In this document: positions 7,539-16,056 of the stretch, piece after piece
Position numbering within the stretch: position 1 is the stretch's first letter
How the letters are laid out: the number at the start of each line of letters is the position of its first letter
Assembly (NCBI GenBank): GCA_002842755.1
Contig: PHDU01000002.1
Location: forward strand, 1-64,000
Direction of reading: 5' to 3'
Origin: Bacteroidetes bacterium HGW-Bacteroidetes-1
GTDB taxonomy: Bacteria > Bacteroidota > Bacteroidia > Bacteroidales > F082
DNA length: 64,000 nt
Made by a program: the position numbers and the translations under genes
Notes under the pieces: generated by a model
Databases searched by the model: none
What the model was told of the DNA's origin: nothing
Seen by the model: only the letters and a program-made list of their open reading frames with translations

Positions 7539-9056
7539 TTACACTTTTATCATTGCTAAAATTTCTTCTACAATGATTCGGTCATTTGATAGCCGTGGAA
7601 CCTTATGCTGTCCACCCAGTTTTCCCTTGCTCTTCATCCAATTGTAAAATGTGCCTTTTGCTACCGACCGGATAACAGGGGGCCGCAGAATCATGTTGTG
7701 ATATCTTTTGGCCTCATAATCAGAATTGAGAGATTTTAAAGCATTATCCAAAGTTTCACTAAAAAAGTCGAGATTCACAGGTTCGTTTTCAAATTCAATA
7801 AGCCACTCATGTGCGGCCGATTCTTTATCCGTCGAAAACAATGGGGCTGCTGTATAATCGAGTGTCATCACATTGCATTTATTACAAGCAATAGAAATAG
7901 CCCTTTCTGCATTATCGTTCATTAACTCTTCTCCAAAAGCATTGATAAAACTTTTTGTCCTTCCGGTAATTCTGATACGATAAGGATTAAGAGAAGTAAA
8001 GATAATCGTATCACCAATCAGATATCGCCAAAGTCCGGCATTGGTGGTAATGACCATTGCATAAATCCGGTCTTTTTCAACTTCGCCAAGAATGTATGCG
8101 TGTGGATTTTCGTCATCTATTTCCTCAATGGGAATAAACTCGTAAAAAATACCATAGTCGAGCATCAGTAGAAGCTCATTACTTTCCGTTTGATCCTGAA
8201 TGCCAAAAAAACCTTCTGATGCATTATAGGTTTCCATATAGTGCATCTTATCAGATGAAATAAGGTTTTTAAACTGTTCCCGGTAAGGAGAAAAATTGAC
8301 GCCACCATGGAAAAAAACCTCCAGATTGGGCCAAACCTCACGGATATTTGCTTTTCCTGTTAGTTCAAGAATACGCTTGAGTAAGACTACCATCCAGGAT
8401 GGCACGCCTGAAATACTTGTCACATTGTGCGACATGGTTTCGCGAGCCATAAGTTCAATCTTCGATTCCCATTCGTTCATCAGGGCGATCGATAAATTTG
8501 GAGTTTTTAAAAATTGGGCCCAAAATGGCAAATTTTGGATCAGGATTGCAGATAAATCACCATCATAGTAAGACTCATTAGTCACTTCACTTATAGTATG
8601 ACTTCCACCCATAATAAGACTTCTTCCATCAAAAACTTCGGTATCCGGAAAATTATTCACATAAATTGAAAGCAAATCTTTTCCACCTTTAAAGTGACAT
8701 TCTTCCAAGGAAGAATTGCTTACAGGAATAAACTTGCTTTTGCTTGAAGTAGTTCCTGAAGACTTGGCAAACCACTTTATTTCTTCAGGCCAAAGCAAGT
8801 TTTGTTCCCCATTACGAAGTCGGTCAATATAAGGCTTAAGCTGATCATAGTTGCTAATAGGAACTCTGTTGGAGAACACTTTGTAGGAATCAATTGAACG
8901 GTATTCATATTTTTTACCCCATTCTGTTGACTTGCCATAAGTGATGAGTCTGCTAAACCACTCTTCCTGTACTTCATGTGGGTATTTAATAAATAGGTCT
9001 ATCTGATGCATACGTTTATTCATCAACCAAGATAAAACTGTATTAAATAGAGCCAT
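7539..9056 (-). CDS. GH3 auxin-responsive-promoter family protein
   Basis: A 505-residue member of the GH3 family, whose plant members are acyl-adenylate-forming acid-amido synthetases; bacterial members have no settled function. Family segments seen include FAKSSGTTSSKSKFIPVS (nucleotide loop), MGGSHTISE and YNASEGFFGIQD, plus GLWRYLIGDTIIF with its conserved Tyr and Asp. The ATG at 9056 gives MALFNTVLSWLMNKR, matching relatives; an extended frame from 9140 would run over the end of lptG. It lies directly after lptG. A role in conjugating an acid is possible from the fold but unproven. Confidence 0.87.
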   Translation of the reverse strand: MALFNTVLSWLMNKRMHQIDLFIKYPHEVQEEWFSRLITYGKSTEWGKKYEYRSIDSYKVFSNRVPISNYDQLKPYIDRLRNGEQNLLWPEEIKWFAKSSGTTSSKSKFIPVSNSSLEECHFKGGKDLLSIYVNNFPDTEVFDGRSLIMGGSHTISEVTNESYYDGDLSAILIQNLPFWAQFLKTPNLSIALMNEWESKIELMARETMSHNVTSISGVPSWMVVLLKRILELTGKANIREVWPNLEVFFHGGVNFSPYREQFKNLISSDKMHYMETYNASEGFFGIQDQTESNELLLMLDYGIFYEFIPIEEIDDENPHAYILGEVEKDRIYAMVITTNAGLWRYLIGDTIIFTSLNPYRIRITGRTKSFINAFGEELMNDNAERAISIACNKCNVMTLDYTAAPLFSTDKESAAHEWLIEFENEPVNLDFFSETLDNALKSLNSDYEAKRYHNMILRPPVIRSVAKGTFYNWMKSKGKLGGQHKVPRLSNDRIIVEEILAMIKV

Positions 9057-9096
9057 AGTAGAGCGTTGTTTTAAAACTGAAAATTGAATAACTTTT

Positions 9097-10173
9097 TTAC
9101 TTTGGAGCTTTAATAATGAGATAAATACCCACAAAAACAAAGAAAATATTTGGCATCCATGCTGCTATTACGGGAGGAAGATTTCCATAGGTCGCAAAAA
9201 CTGTTGATATCTGCATAAAAAGAATATAAGAAAATGTAATGGCTATTCCGGCTCCAAGATGAACACCAATACCTCCTCTTACTTTCCTGCTCGAAAGAGC
9301 TACACCTATCAACGTAAGGATCAAAATAGCGGCAGGCGAGGCAAGTCTTTTATTCATCTCGACTTCATACAGGGTAACTTTTTCATTTCCTTTCATTTTC
9401 TCGCTGTCAATATGATTTTTCAGTTCCCAAAAATTCATAACCTCAAAATCTTCCTTTATTTGATACAAATCAGTTGGCTTCAGGTTAATTACTGTATCCA
9501 TTTTTTCGCCTTTTCTAATGGATTCATTCAAACTATCTATTCTTCTTTCTACAAAATTAAAAATCACCCATGCATCATTTATTGAGTCTCTTTCAATGCG
9601 ATCTCCGGTAAGTTTAAAATTCATTTTCTGCCCATTAAACTGCTCCATGGTAAAACGGTAACCCACACTTATACTACTGTTAAAATTTTCTACATAAACA
9701 AATACGCCATTTTCAATTTGGAGATGAATGTTGCGATCCTTATCCTTGAAAAGGTTCTCCATATATCTGTTTTTAAACTCCCGTCGTATTTCATTTGTTT
9801 TTGGAATGAGAATATTACCCAGATAAAGTGAAAAAACGGCAAGGATCAGAGATGCAAAAAGATAGGGACGCAACATCCTTCGGAAACTTATTCCACTACT
9901 AAGTATTGCAATAATCTCAGTATTACCCGCCATTTTTGAAGTAAAAAAAATGACAGAAATAAAGGTAAAAAGATAGATGAAAAGATTGATGAAATAAGGG
10001 ATGAAATTGATATAATAATCAATGATGATTTCGCTGACCGGAGCACTTTTCTTGAGAAAATCTTCTATATTTTCGGAAACATCAAAAATGATAACAATAA
10101 TGATCAGCAATGAAATTGCATAAACAAATGTGCCAAGAAACTTTTTAAAAATATACCAGTCAATTAGTTTCAT
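9097..10173 (-). CDS. lptG: LPS export permease, LptF/LptG family
   Basis: A 358-residue inner-membrane protein of the YjgP/YjgQ family, which with LptB moves lipopolysaccharide onto the periplasmic bridge. Three hydrophobic segments lie in the first about 120 residues, then a soluble beta-rich periplasmic domain, then three more segments at the C-terminus. The start MKLIDWYIFKKFLGTF is typical. It follows tgt by two bases, a common Bacteroidota neighbourhood. LptG is preferred to LptF mainly from this context. The ATPase lptB is in the window at 59142-59870. Confidence 0.88.
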   Translation of the reverse strand: MKLIDWYIFKKFLGTFVYAISLLIIIVIIFDVSENIEDFLKKSAPVSEIIIDYYINFIPYFINLFIYLFTFISVIFFTSKMAGNTEIIAILSSGISFRRMLRPYLFASLILAVFSLYLGNILIPKTNEIRREFKNRYMENLFKDKDRNIHLQIENGVFVYVENFNSSISVGYRFTMEQFNGQKMNFKLTGDRIERDSINDAWVIFNFVERRIDSLNESIRKGEKMDTVINLKPTDLYQIKEDFEVMNFWELKNHIDSEKMKGNEKVTLYEVEMNKRLASPAAILILTLIGVALSSRKVRGGIGVHLGAGIAITFSYILFMQISTVFATYGNLPPVIAAWMPNIFFVFVGIYLIIKAPK

Positions 10174-10175
10174 AG

Positions 10176-11306
10176 TTACAAACGCTGCATCAGTCGTGGG
10201 GTAATTTCATTTTTCCAATGAGAAAAGCTGCCATCAATGATACGGTTTCTTGCTTCTTTTACCAACCAAAGATAAAAGCCGAGATTGTGAATACTGGCAA
10301 TCATACTTCCAAGCATTTCTTTTGCGACAAACAAATGACGTAAATAAGCTTTGGAATATTGTGCATCAACAAAAACAAGTCCATCCTCATCAATAGGACT
10401 GAAATCCATCTTCCATTTCTCATTTCTGATATTAATAATACCACGGCTTGTAAAAAGCATTCCGTTTCGTCCGTTACGTGTTGGCATAACACAGTCAAAC
10501 ATATCAACACCTAATGCGATGCTTTCGATGATATTCGCTGGCGTACCAACTCCCATCAGGTAGCGGGGTTTGTTATCAGGTAAAATACTACATACCAGGG
10601 ATGTTATTTCATACATCATTTCATGGGGTTCACCAACCGATAAACCTCCAATAGCATTGCCATCTGCACCGGCATTGGCAATTGTTTCGGCTGAAAGTTT
10701 ACGTAAGTCATTATAGGTACTACCCTGAACTATTGGAAACAAAGATTGGGTAAATCCATATAAAGGTTCAGTTTCTGCAAGTCGTCCCATACAACGCTTA
10801 AGCCATTGATGCGTCAATTTTATAGATTTTTCAGCATACTTATAATCACAAGGATATGGTGTGCATTCATCAAACGCCATGATAATGTCAGCACCAATCT
10901 TTCGCTGAATGTCTATCACTTTTTCAGGTGTGAAGTGATGTCTGCTTCCATCTATATGAGACTGAAAAGTCACACCTTCTTCATTCAGTTTACGTTTTGC
11001 ACTAAGCGAATAAACCTGATAACCGCCGCTATCTGTTAAAATTGGACTAGTCCATCCATTAAATTTATGCAAACCACCAACTTCTTCAAGGATATCTAAT
11101 CCCGGGCGCAAATACAAGTGGTATGTATTGCCTAAAATAATCTGTGCCTTAATATCATCACGAAGCTCCCGCTGGTGCACAGCCTTCACTGTTCCGGCTG
11201 TCCCAACCGGCATAAAAATAGGTGTCTCAATGACACCGTGATCTGTTGTTATGAGCCCTGCTCTTGCTGAACTTTTGGCATCTCTCCCTTGAATTGTAAA
11301 ATCCAT
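10176..11306 (-). CDS. tgt: tRNA-guanine transglycosylase
   Basis: Tgt exchanges guanine 34 for the queuosine precursor preQ1 in GUN-anticodon tRNAs. Family segments are intact: TPIFMPVGTAGTVKAV, ILGNTYHLYLRPG, LTDSGGYQVYSLS with the catalytic-region Asp, and FDCVMPTRNGRNG with the second Asp. The ATG at 11306 gives a normal 376 residues; a longer frame to 11450 would run into the divergent GT2 gene and its N-terminus has no family similarity. One unusual point: the C-terminal zinc-site pattern CxCxxC normally found near residues 300-320 is not obvious, the matching stretch reading FVDAQYSKAYLRHLF. Confidence 0.95.
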   Translation of the reverse strand: MDFTIQGRDAKSSARAGLITTDHGVIETPIFMPVGTAGTVKAVHQRELRDDIKAQIILGNTYHLYLRPGLDILEEVGGLHKFNGWTSPILTDSGGYQVYSLSAKRKLNEEGVTFQSHIDGSRHHFTPEKVIDIQRKIGADIIMAFDECTPYPCDYKYAEKSIKLTHQWLKRCMGRLAETEPLYGFTQSLFPIVQGSTYNDLRKLSAETIANAGADGNAIGGLSVGEPHEMMYEITSLVCSILPDNKPRYLMGVGTPANIIESIALGVDMFDCVMPTRNGRNGMLFTSRGIINIRNEKWKMDFSPIDEDGLVFVDAQYSKAYLRHLFVAKEMLGSMIASIHNLGFYLWLVKEARNRIIDGSFSHWKNEITPRLMQRL

Positions 11307-11322
11307 CCACTCAAAATTTGAA

Positions 11323-11330
11323 CAAAGATA
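11323..11330 (-). promoter_or_regulatory. Possible -7 box for tgt
   Basis: The minus strand reads TATCTTTG, an exact TAnnTTTG, 17 bases before the tgt ATG, which would give a very short leader. No clear -33 TTG is seen. Confidence 0.35.
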
Positions 11331-11346
11331 AGCCAAATCATAAAGA

Positions 11347-12519
11347 ATGGATATTTTTGTAGCCTTAAAAAAACCCAATGTGTTTATAGATATTGAATTT
11401 AAAAGTTTGACTTTCATTATTTTACTTGTGCTAGGCGCAAGTACTTTCATCCAATTGTTTATCTATTGGTGGTATTTTTCACGTCTTTCCTTCTTCAAAA
11501 AGCAGGGACCAGCCAACACCAATCCTCATTTACCACCAGTTTCAATAATTATTTGTGCACGAAATGAGTACACTAATCTTGAAAAGCATCTTCCATTAAT
11601 CCTCGGTCAGGATTACCCCGATTTTGAAGTCGTTGTTGTTAATGATTGTTCGGATGATGGTTCGGATGAGCTGCTGGCAGATATGGCCAGAGAGGATAGC
11701 CGGTTAAAGATTGTGCATCTTAGGCAAAGCCTTAATTTTTTCCAGGGTAAGAAATTTCCTTTAAGTATGGGTATAAAGTCAGCAAAAAATGAAGTTCTTT
11801 TGCTGACTGATGCCGATTGTAAACCTGTCTCAGATCAATGGATCAAAACCTTTTCAATGAAATATGACCGAAATACAGAAATTGTTATCGGTTATAGTCC
11901 TTACGAAAAGAGGGCTGGGCTGTTAAATTTTTTGATCCAATTTGATACAATGCATATTGGAATGCAATACCTTTCACTTGCAATTGCAGGAAAACCATAC
12001 ATGGGTGTTGGGCGTAATCTTTCTTATAAAAAGAGTCTGTTTATTAAAAACAAGGGCTTTACATCCCATTACAACATACCTTCAGGTGATGATGACCTTT
12101 TTATAAGTATGGTAGCTAATAAAAATAATACATCTGTAGAAATTGCCACCGAAGCTTTGGTAGAATCCATGCCAAAAACACAACTTTCTTCCTGGACGCA
12201 GCAAAAGCGACGGCATCTTTCAACAGGTAAATATTACAAAAAAGGGATAAAATTTTTCCTGGGTATTTACTCTCTGTCTCAATTGCTCTTTTATGCCTCT
12301 TTTGTCTGGTTATTATTCTTACCGATAATGTATTTTATTCCTTTGGGGGTTTTTCTCTTTCGATACATCAACCAACTTATCATCTTTTATAATTGCTGTA
12401 AGCAACTGGGAACAAAGTTCCCCATTGCACTAACACCTTTTGCTGAATTATTTTTTATTATCTTTAACCCGATGCTCGTTGCTATTAATTCTGTTGTAAA
12501 ACCAGCTAAATGGATGTAG
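11347..12519 (+). CDS. Family 2 glycosyltransferase, membrane-anchored
   Basis: A 390-residue GT-A fold transferase. One N-terminal hydrophobic segment is followed by the catalytic domain PVSIIICARNEYTNLEKHL, the nucleotide-sugar metal motif LLTDADC near residue 155, PSGDDDLF near 247 with the likely base, and QKRRH (a QxxRW variant with His in place of Trp). Two or three C-terminal hydrophobic segments follow. It would use a nucleotide-diphospho sugar on the cytoplasmic face of the membrane; acceptor unknown. A TATTTTTG box at 11352-11359 lies just inside the frame, so a later start such as the GTG at 11380 is possible. The sigma-factor gene overlaps its end by 10 bases. Confidence 0.86.
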   Translation: MDIFVALKKPNVFIDIEFKSLTFIILLVLGASTFIQLFIYWWYFSRLSFFKKQGPANTNPHLPPVSIIICARNEYTNLEKHLPLILGQDYPDFEVVVVNDCSDDGSDELLADMAREDSRLKIVHLRQSLNFFQGKKFPLSMGIKSAKNEVLLLTDADCKPVSDQWIKTFSMKYDRNTEIVIGYSPYEKRAGLLNFLIQFDTMHIGMQYLSLAIAGKPYMGVGRNLSYKKSLFIKNKGFTSHYNIPSGDDDLFISMVANKNNTSVEIATEALVESMPKTQLSSWTQQKRRHLSTGKYYKKGIKFFLGIYSLSQLLFYASFVWLLFLPIMYFIPLGVFLFRYINQLIIFYNCCKQLGTKFPIALTPFAELFFIIFNPMLVAINSVVKPAKWM

Positions 12520-13118
12520 AAAATAATCTTACTGAGAAAGGGCAAAGAGATTTTCAACTCATTCAACGCGCCTTAAATCAAGGCGATCAGCAAGCATATG
12601 CAACCTTACTTAATAATTATCGTGATGCTGTATATTTTTTAATGCATAAAATGACATCAAATCCTTTTGATGCCGAAGACCTCACCATCGAAGCATTTGG
12701 CAAGGCTTTCCGCAATCTGCATCAGTACTCACCCGAATACGGTTTTAGTACCTGGCTATTTCGCATCGCGACAAACAATTGCATTGATTTTCAAAGAAAA
12801 AATAAAATCCAATCTGTAAGCATGAATTCTTTAGGAAACGTTGCCACAAAGAAAGAATTATCAATCCAGTTTCCAGCCTCTGATCTTGATCCTGAAGAAA
12901 CAATGATTAACAAACAAAAGATTAAAATGATGCACCTTGTGGTTGATAAACTCAAACCTCATTATCGCAGTTTAATTATTATGAGATACTTCGATGAGAT
13001 GAGTTATGAAGAAATTGCCACTCAATTCAATCTGCCCTTGGGAACAGTAAAAGCACAGCTTTTCAGGGCACGGGAATTTTTATCCAACGTATTAAAAAAA
13101 ACAGGCGAGAATATTTAA
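12510..13118 (+). CDS. ECF-type RNA polymerase sigma factor
   Basis: A 202-residue extracytoplasmic-function sigma-70 factor. Region 2 covers about residues 15-95, with the core-binding DAEDLTIEAFGKAFRNL stretch and the -10 reading segment FSTWLFRIATNNCIDFQR. Region 4 covers about 140-195 with the helix-turn-helix MSYEEIATQFNLPLGTVKAQ. No anti-sigma gene follows; the neighbours are a glycosyltransferase (overlapping by 10 bases, likely co-transcribed) and urocanate hydratase. Its regulon and signal are unknown. Confidence 0.93.
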   Translation: MDVENNLTEKGQRDFQLIQRALNQGDQQAYATLLNNYRDAVYFLMHKMTSNPFDAEDLTIEAFGKAFRNLHQYSPEYGFSTWLFRIATNNCIDFQRKNKIQSVSMNSLGNVATKKELSIQFPASDLDPEETMINKQKIKMMHLVVDKLKPHYRSLIIMRYFDEMSYEEIATQFNLPLGTVKAQLFRAREFLSNVLKKTGENI

Positions 13119-13142
13119 AACTGAAAAAGATTTATCCTCATT

Positions 13143-13172
13143 GAAGCTGCTATTTTTTTCAATTCTAGCTTC
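13143..13172 (+). terminator. Weak hairpin after the sigma-factor gene
   Basis: GAAGCT (13143-13148) pairs with AGCTTC (13167-13172) across an 18-base loop containing a run of seven T, followed by TTTCTG. It may be a weak terminator, but the loop is large and the T-tract short. Confidence 0.3.
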
Positions 13173-13234
13173 TTTCTGCCCTTGAAACAACCCATAACCG
13201 CTTCTTTACGTATCTTTCATTTTGGTAAAAAAAG

Positions 13235-13242
13235 TATTTTTG
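13235..13242 (+). promoter_or_regulatory. -7 box for hutU
   Basis: TATTTTTG is an exact TAnnTTTG, 18 bases before the hutU ATG. The -33 element is weak (TTT rather than TTG, spacing about 17). Confidence 0.45.
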
Positions 13243-13260
13243 CATATCAAAAATTAAACA

Positions 13261-15270
13261 ATGATATCTTTACAAGCCTTTCAGCAAGCCATACTTCAGG
13301 GGATTCCTGATGAGCTCCCATCTCACAAACCCTATGATCCAATAGTCAATCATGCCCCAAAACGTAAAGATATCCTGAATCCGGAAGAAAAAAGACTTGC
13401 GCTTAAAAATGCATTGCGATATTTTCCAATAAAATTCCATAGACAACTTGCCCCTGAGTTTGTTGAAGAACTTATTAATTATGGTCGAATATACATGTTT
13501 CGTTTCAGGCCAGACTACAAAATATACGCACGAGATATCAATGCATTCCCACACAGATCACAACAAGCTGCATCCATTATGCTTATGTTAAGTAATAATC
13601 TGGATGATGCCGTTGCACAACACCCACATGAACTTATTACTTACGGAGGTAATGGTGCGGTTTTTCAAAATTGGGCACAATACCTGCTTGTCATGCAATA
13701 CTTATCCACAATGACAGACGAACAAACCCTTGTTTTGTATTCAGGTCATCCGCTTGGCTTATTTCCCTCACATAAAGATGCTCCCAGAGTGGTAGTAACG
13801 AATGGTATGGTCATACCTAACTACTCCAAACCTGACGACTGGGAACGTTTCAACGCGCTTGGGGTTTCTCAATACGGACAAATGACAGCCGGTTCATTTA
13901 TGTATATTGGTCCTCAGGGAATCGTTCACGGTACCACAATTACCATCCTTAATGCTGCACGAAGACAGCAACATCCTCATTTTACTGGCGGTATAAAAAT
14001 CTTAGTAACCTCTGGCTTGGGCGGCATGAGCGGTGCCCAGCCAAAAGCAGGAAACATTGCAGGTGTTGTGAGTATTACGGCCGAAATAAACCCAAAAGCA
14101 GCGTACAAACGTTATAAACAGGGGTGGGTTGATGAAGTGATAGAAAATGTTGATTTGGCAATCGATACTGCCGTGGATTATAAAAAGAAAAACCTCCCCC
14201 ACTCTATTGCTTTCCTCGGCAATATTGTAGAGTTATGGGAAAGGCTTGCAGAGAGACGAATTGATGTGGATATGGGTTCAGATCAAACATCCCTACATAA
14301 CCCTTGGGCAGGAGGCTATTACCCTGTTGACTTATCATACGATGAAGCCAACATTATGATGGCTGATAATCCAGACTTATTCCGTGAAAAAGTTCAGGAA
14401 TCGTTGCGAAGACAGATAGAAGCAATTAATACACTTACAAATTCCGGCATGTATTTTTTCGATTACGGGAACGCTTTTCTGCTCGAAAGCAGCCGGGCCG
14501 GAGCTGATGTAATGAATGACAAGGGACTTTTCAGATATCCTTCATACGTTCAGGATATCATGGGCCCTCTTTGTTTCGATTACGGTTTTGGTCCTTTTCG
14601 ATGGGTTTGTACATCATCACAGCCAAAAGATCTGGAATTAACAGATCAAATTGCCTGTGAGGTTCTCGAAAATATTGCAATCAGTGCACCTCAAGAAATA
14701 CAGCAGCAATTAAAGGACAATATTCACTGGATAAAAGAAGCACAAAATAATAAATTGGTGGTTGGCTCACAGGCACGTATTCTTTATGCAGATGCTGAAG
14801 GAAGAATAAAAATTGCTACCGCCTTTAACAATGCCGTGCGTAAAGGTGTTTTGGCCGGTCCTGTTATAATTGGACGTGATCACCATGATGTAAGTGGAAC
14901 AGATTCACCTTTCCGTGAAACCTCCAATATATATGACGGATCAAGTTTTACTGCTGATATGGCCATACAAAATGTGATCGGTGATGCTTTCAGAGGCGCA
15001 ACATGGGTTTCTATTCATAATGGAGGCGGTGTTGGATGGGGTGAAGTTATCAATGGAGGATTTGGAATGCTCCTTGATGGAACAGAGTCTACAGATCATA
15101 AACTTAAAAATATGCTCCACTGGGATGTTAACAACGGAATTGCACGGCGTAGTTGGGCGCGAAATAATGAAGCAGTTTTAGCAATCAAACGCGCAATGGA
15201 AATCGAGCCGAAACTAAAAATAACATTACCGAATTTTGCAGATGATGAACTTTTAAAAACATTTTTTTGA
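13261..15270 (+). CDS. hutU: Urocanate hydratase
   Basis: Converts urocanate to imidazolone propionate in histidine degradation, using tightly bound NAD as an electrophile. At 669 residues it is the long form, closer in length to the animal enzyme than to the about 555-residue proteobacterial one. Family segments include FRFRPDYKIYARDINAFP, YGGNGAVFQNWAQYL and the glycine-rich TSGLGGMSGAQPKAGN near residue 250. The other hut genes (hutH, hutI, hutG or a formiminotransferase) are absent from the window, so the gene appears alone. It has its own promoter-like box and an ATG directly after an A-rich leader. Confidence 0.95.
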   Translation: MISLQAFQQAILQGIPDELPSHKPYDPIVNHAPKRKDILNPEEKRLALKNALRYFPIKFHRQLAPEFVEELINYGRIYMFRFRPDYKIYARDINAFPHRSQQAASIMLMLSNNLDDAVAQHPHELITYGGNGAVFQNWAQYLLVMQYLSTMTDEQTLVLYSGHPLGLFPSHKDAPRVVVTNGMVIPNYSKPDDWERFNALGVSQYGQMTAGSFMYIGPQGIVHGTTITILNAARRQQHPHFTGGIKILVTSGLGGMSGAQPKAGNIAGVVSITAEINPKAAYKRYKQGWVDEVIENVDLAIDTAVDYKKKNLPHSIAFLGNIVELWERLAERRIDVDMGSDQTSLHNPWAGGYYPVDLSYDEANIMMADNPDLFREKVQESLRRQIEAINTLTNSGMYFFDYGNAFLLESSRAGADVMNDKGLFRYPSYVQDIMGPLCFDYGFGPFRWVCTSSQPKDLELTDQIACEVLENIAISAPQEIQQQLKDNIHWIKEAQNNKLVVGSQARILYADAEGRIKIATAFNNAVRKGVLAGPVIIGRDHHDVSGTDSPFRETSNIYDGSSFTADMAIQNVIGDAFRGATWVSIHNGGGVGWGEVINGGFGMLLDGTESTDHKLKNMLHWDVNNGIARRSWARNNEAVLAIKRAMEIEPKLKITLPNFADDELLKTFF

Positions 15271-15345
15271 ACCTTTTCCATAAAGTGTTCTATTTAGAAT
15301 CATTCTATCATACTATCCTGCAACATTTTAACTTATTTTTTTGGT

Positions 15346-15353
15346 TACTTTTG
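15346..15353 (+). promoter_or_regulatory. -7 box for the ferredoxin-AOR operon
   Basis: TACTTTTG is an exact TAnnTTTG, 25 bases before the ferredoxin ATG. The -33 position reads TTT at a spacing of about 17. Confidence 0.45.
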
Positions 15354-15378
15354 ACCTTTAACCAATAAAAAGTCAAAA

Positions 15379-16056
15379 ATGTCACTAAGCAGAAAGCAGT
15401 TCCTTTCCAATTTAGCCCTTGGCTCGGGCGGGTTAGCTATAATGAGCAGTTTTGGTTTTATGTCTGTATCAGTAAATGACTACAATAGTCTGAAAGCAAT
15501 TGTTATTGATTTTGACAAATGTGCAGGCTGCCGCACCTGTGAAACAGTTTGCTCTTCGCAAAATCACAAATTTGAAATAAATGGTTCATTCGTCCATGGA
15601 TTGGGTAATCCTGAATTGTCAAATATACGGGTTTGGCGCTATAATCCGCCATTGGATATTCCGGTCACTTGTTTTTTATGTGCAGATGCCCCTTGTGTTG
15701 AAGCCTGTCCAGTAAAGCCGCATCCAGAAACAGGAAGAAAAGCCCTTTATCGTGATGAAGAACTTGGAACAATCATCAATGATTATGATCGTTGTATTGG
15801 TTGCCAGTCTTGTGCAGATGCTTGCCGAACAAACAGGGGTGGTGTAATATTTCCAGATGTTGAGGGCTCACCACATGGAATGTGTACACTCTGTGATGGA
15901 GATCCATCATGTGTCAAATGGTGCCCTTATGAGGCTCTTTCTTATCTTGAAATCAATTCAGAAATGGATTTCCGAAATATGACTCCAAGGCAAATTGCCA
16001 CCAGACTTCTCGAAAAATATTATGATGTCGAAACAAGTAAAAATGCTGCACTATGA
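15379..16056 (+). CDS. Four-cluster 4Fe-4S ferredoxin subunit, Tat-like leader
   Basis: A 225-residue iron-sulfur protein of the DmsB/PsrB/YdhY type. Four cysteine groups are visible: CAGCRTCETVC, CFLCADAPCVEACP, CIGCQSCADAC and CTLCDGDPSCVKWCP, giving places for four 4Fe-4S clusters. The N-terminus has SRKQFL, a variant twin-arginine motif with Lys for the second Arg, then a hydrophobic stretch, so it may be exported or only anchored. It overlaps the next gene by ATGA and is almost certainly its electron-transfer partner. The E. coli ydhY-ydhV pair is a comparable arrangement. Confidence 0.88.
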   Translation: MSLSRKQFLSNLALGSGGLAIMSSFGFMSVSVNDYNSLKAIVIDFDKCAGCRTCETVCSSQNHKFEINGSFVHGLGNPELSNIRVWRYNPPLDIPVTCFLCADAPCVEACPVKPHPETGRKALYRDEELGTIINDYDRCIGCQSCADACRTNRGGVIFPDVEGSPHGMCTLCDGDPSCVKWCPYEALSYLEINSEMDFRNMTPRQIATRLLEKYYDVETSKNAAL

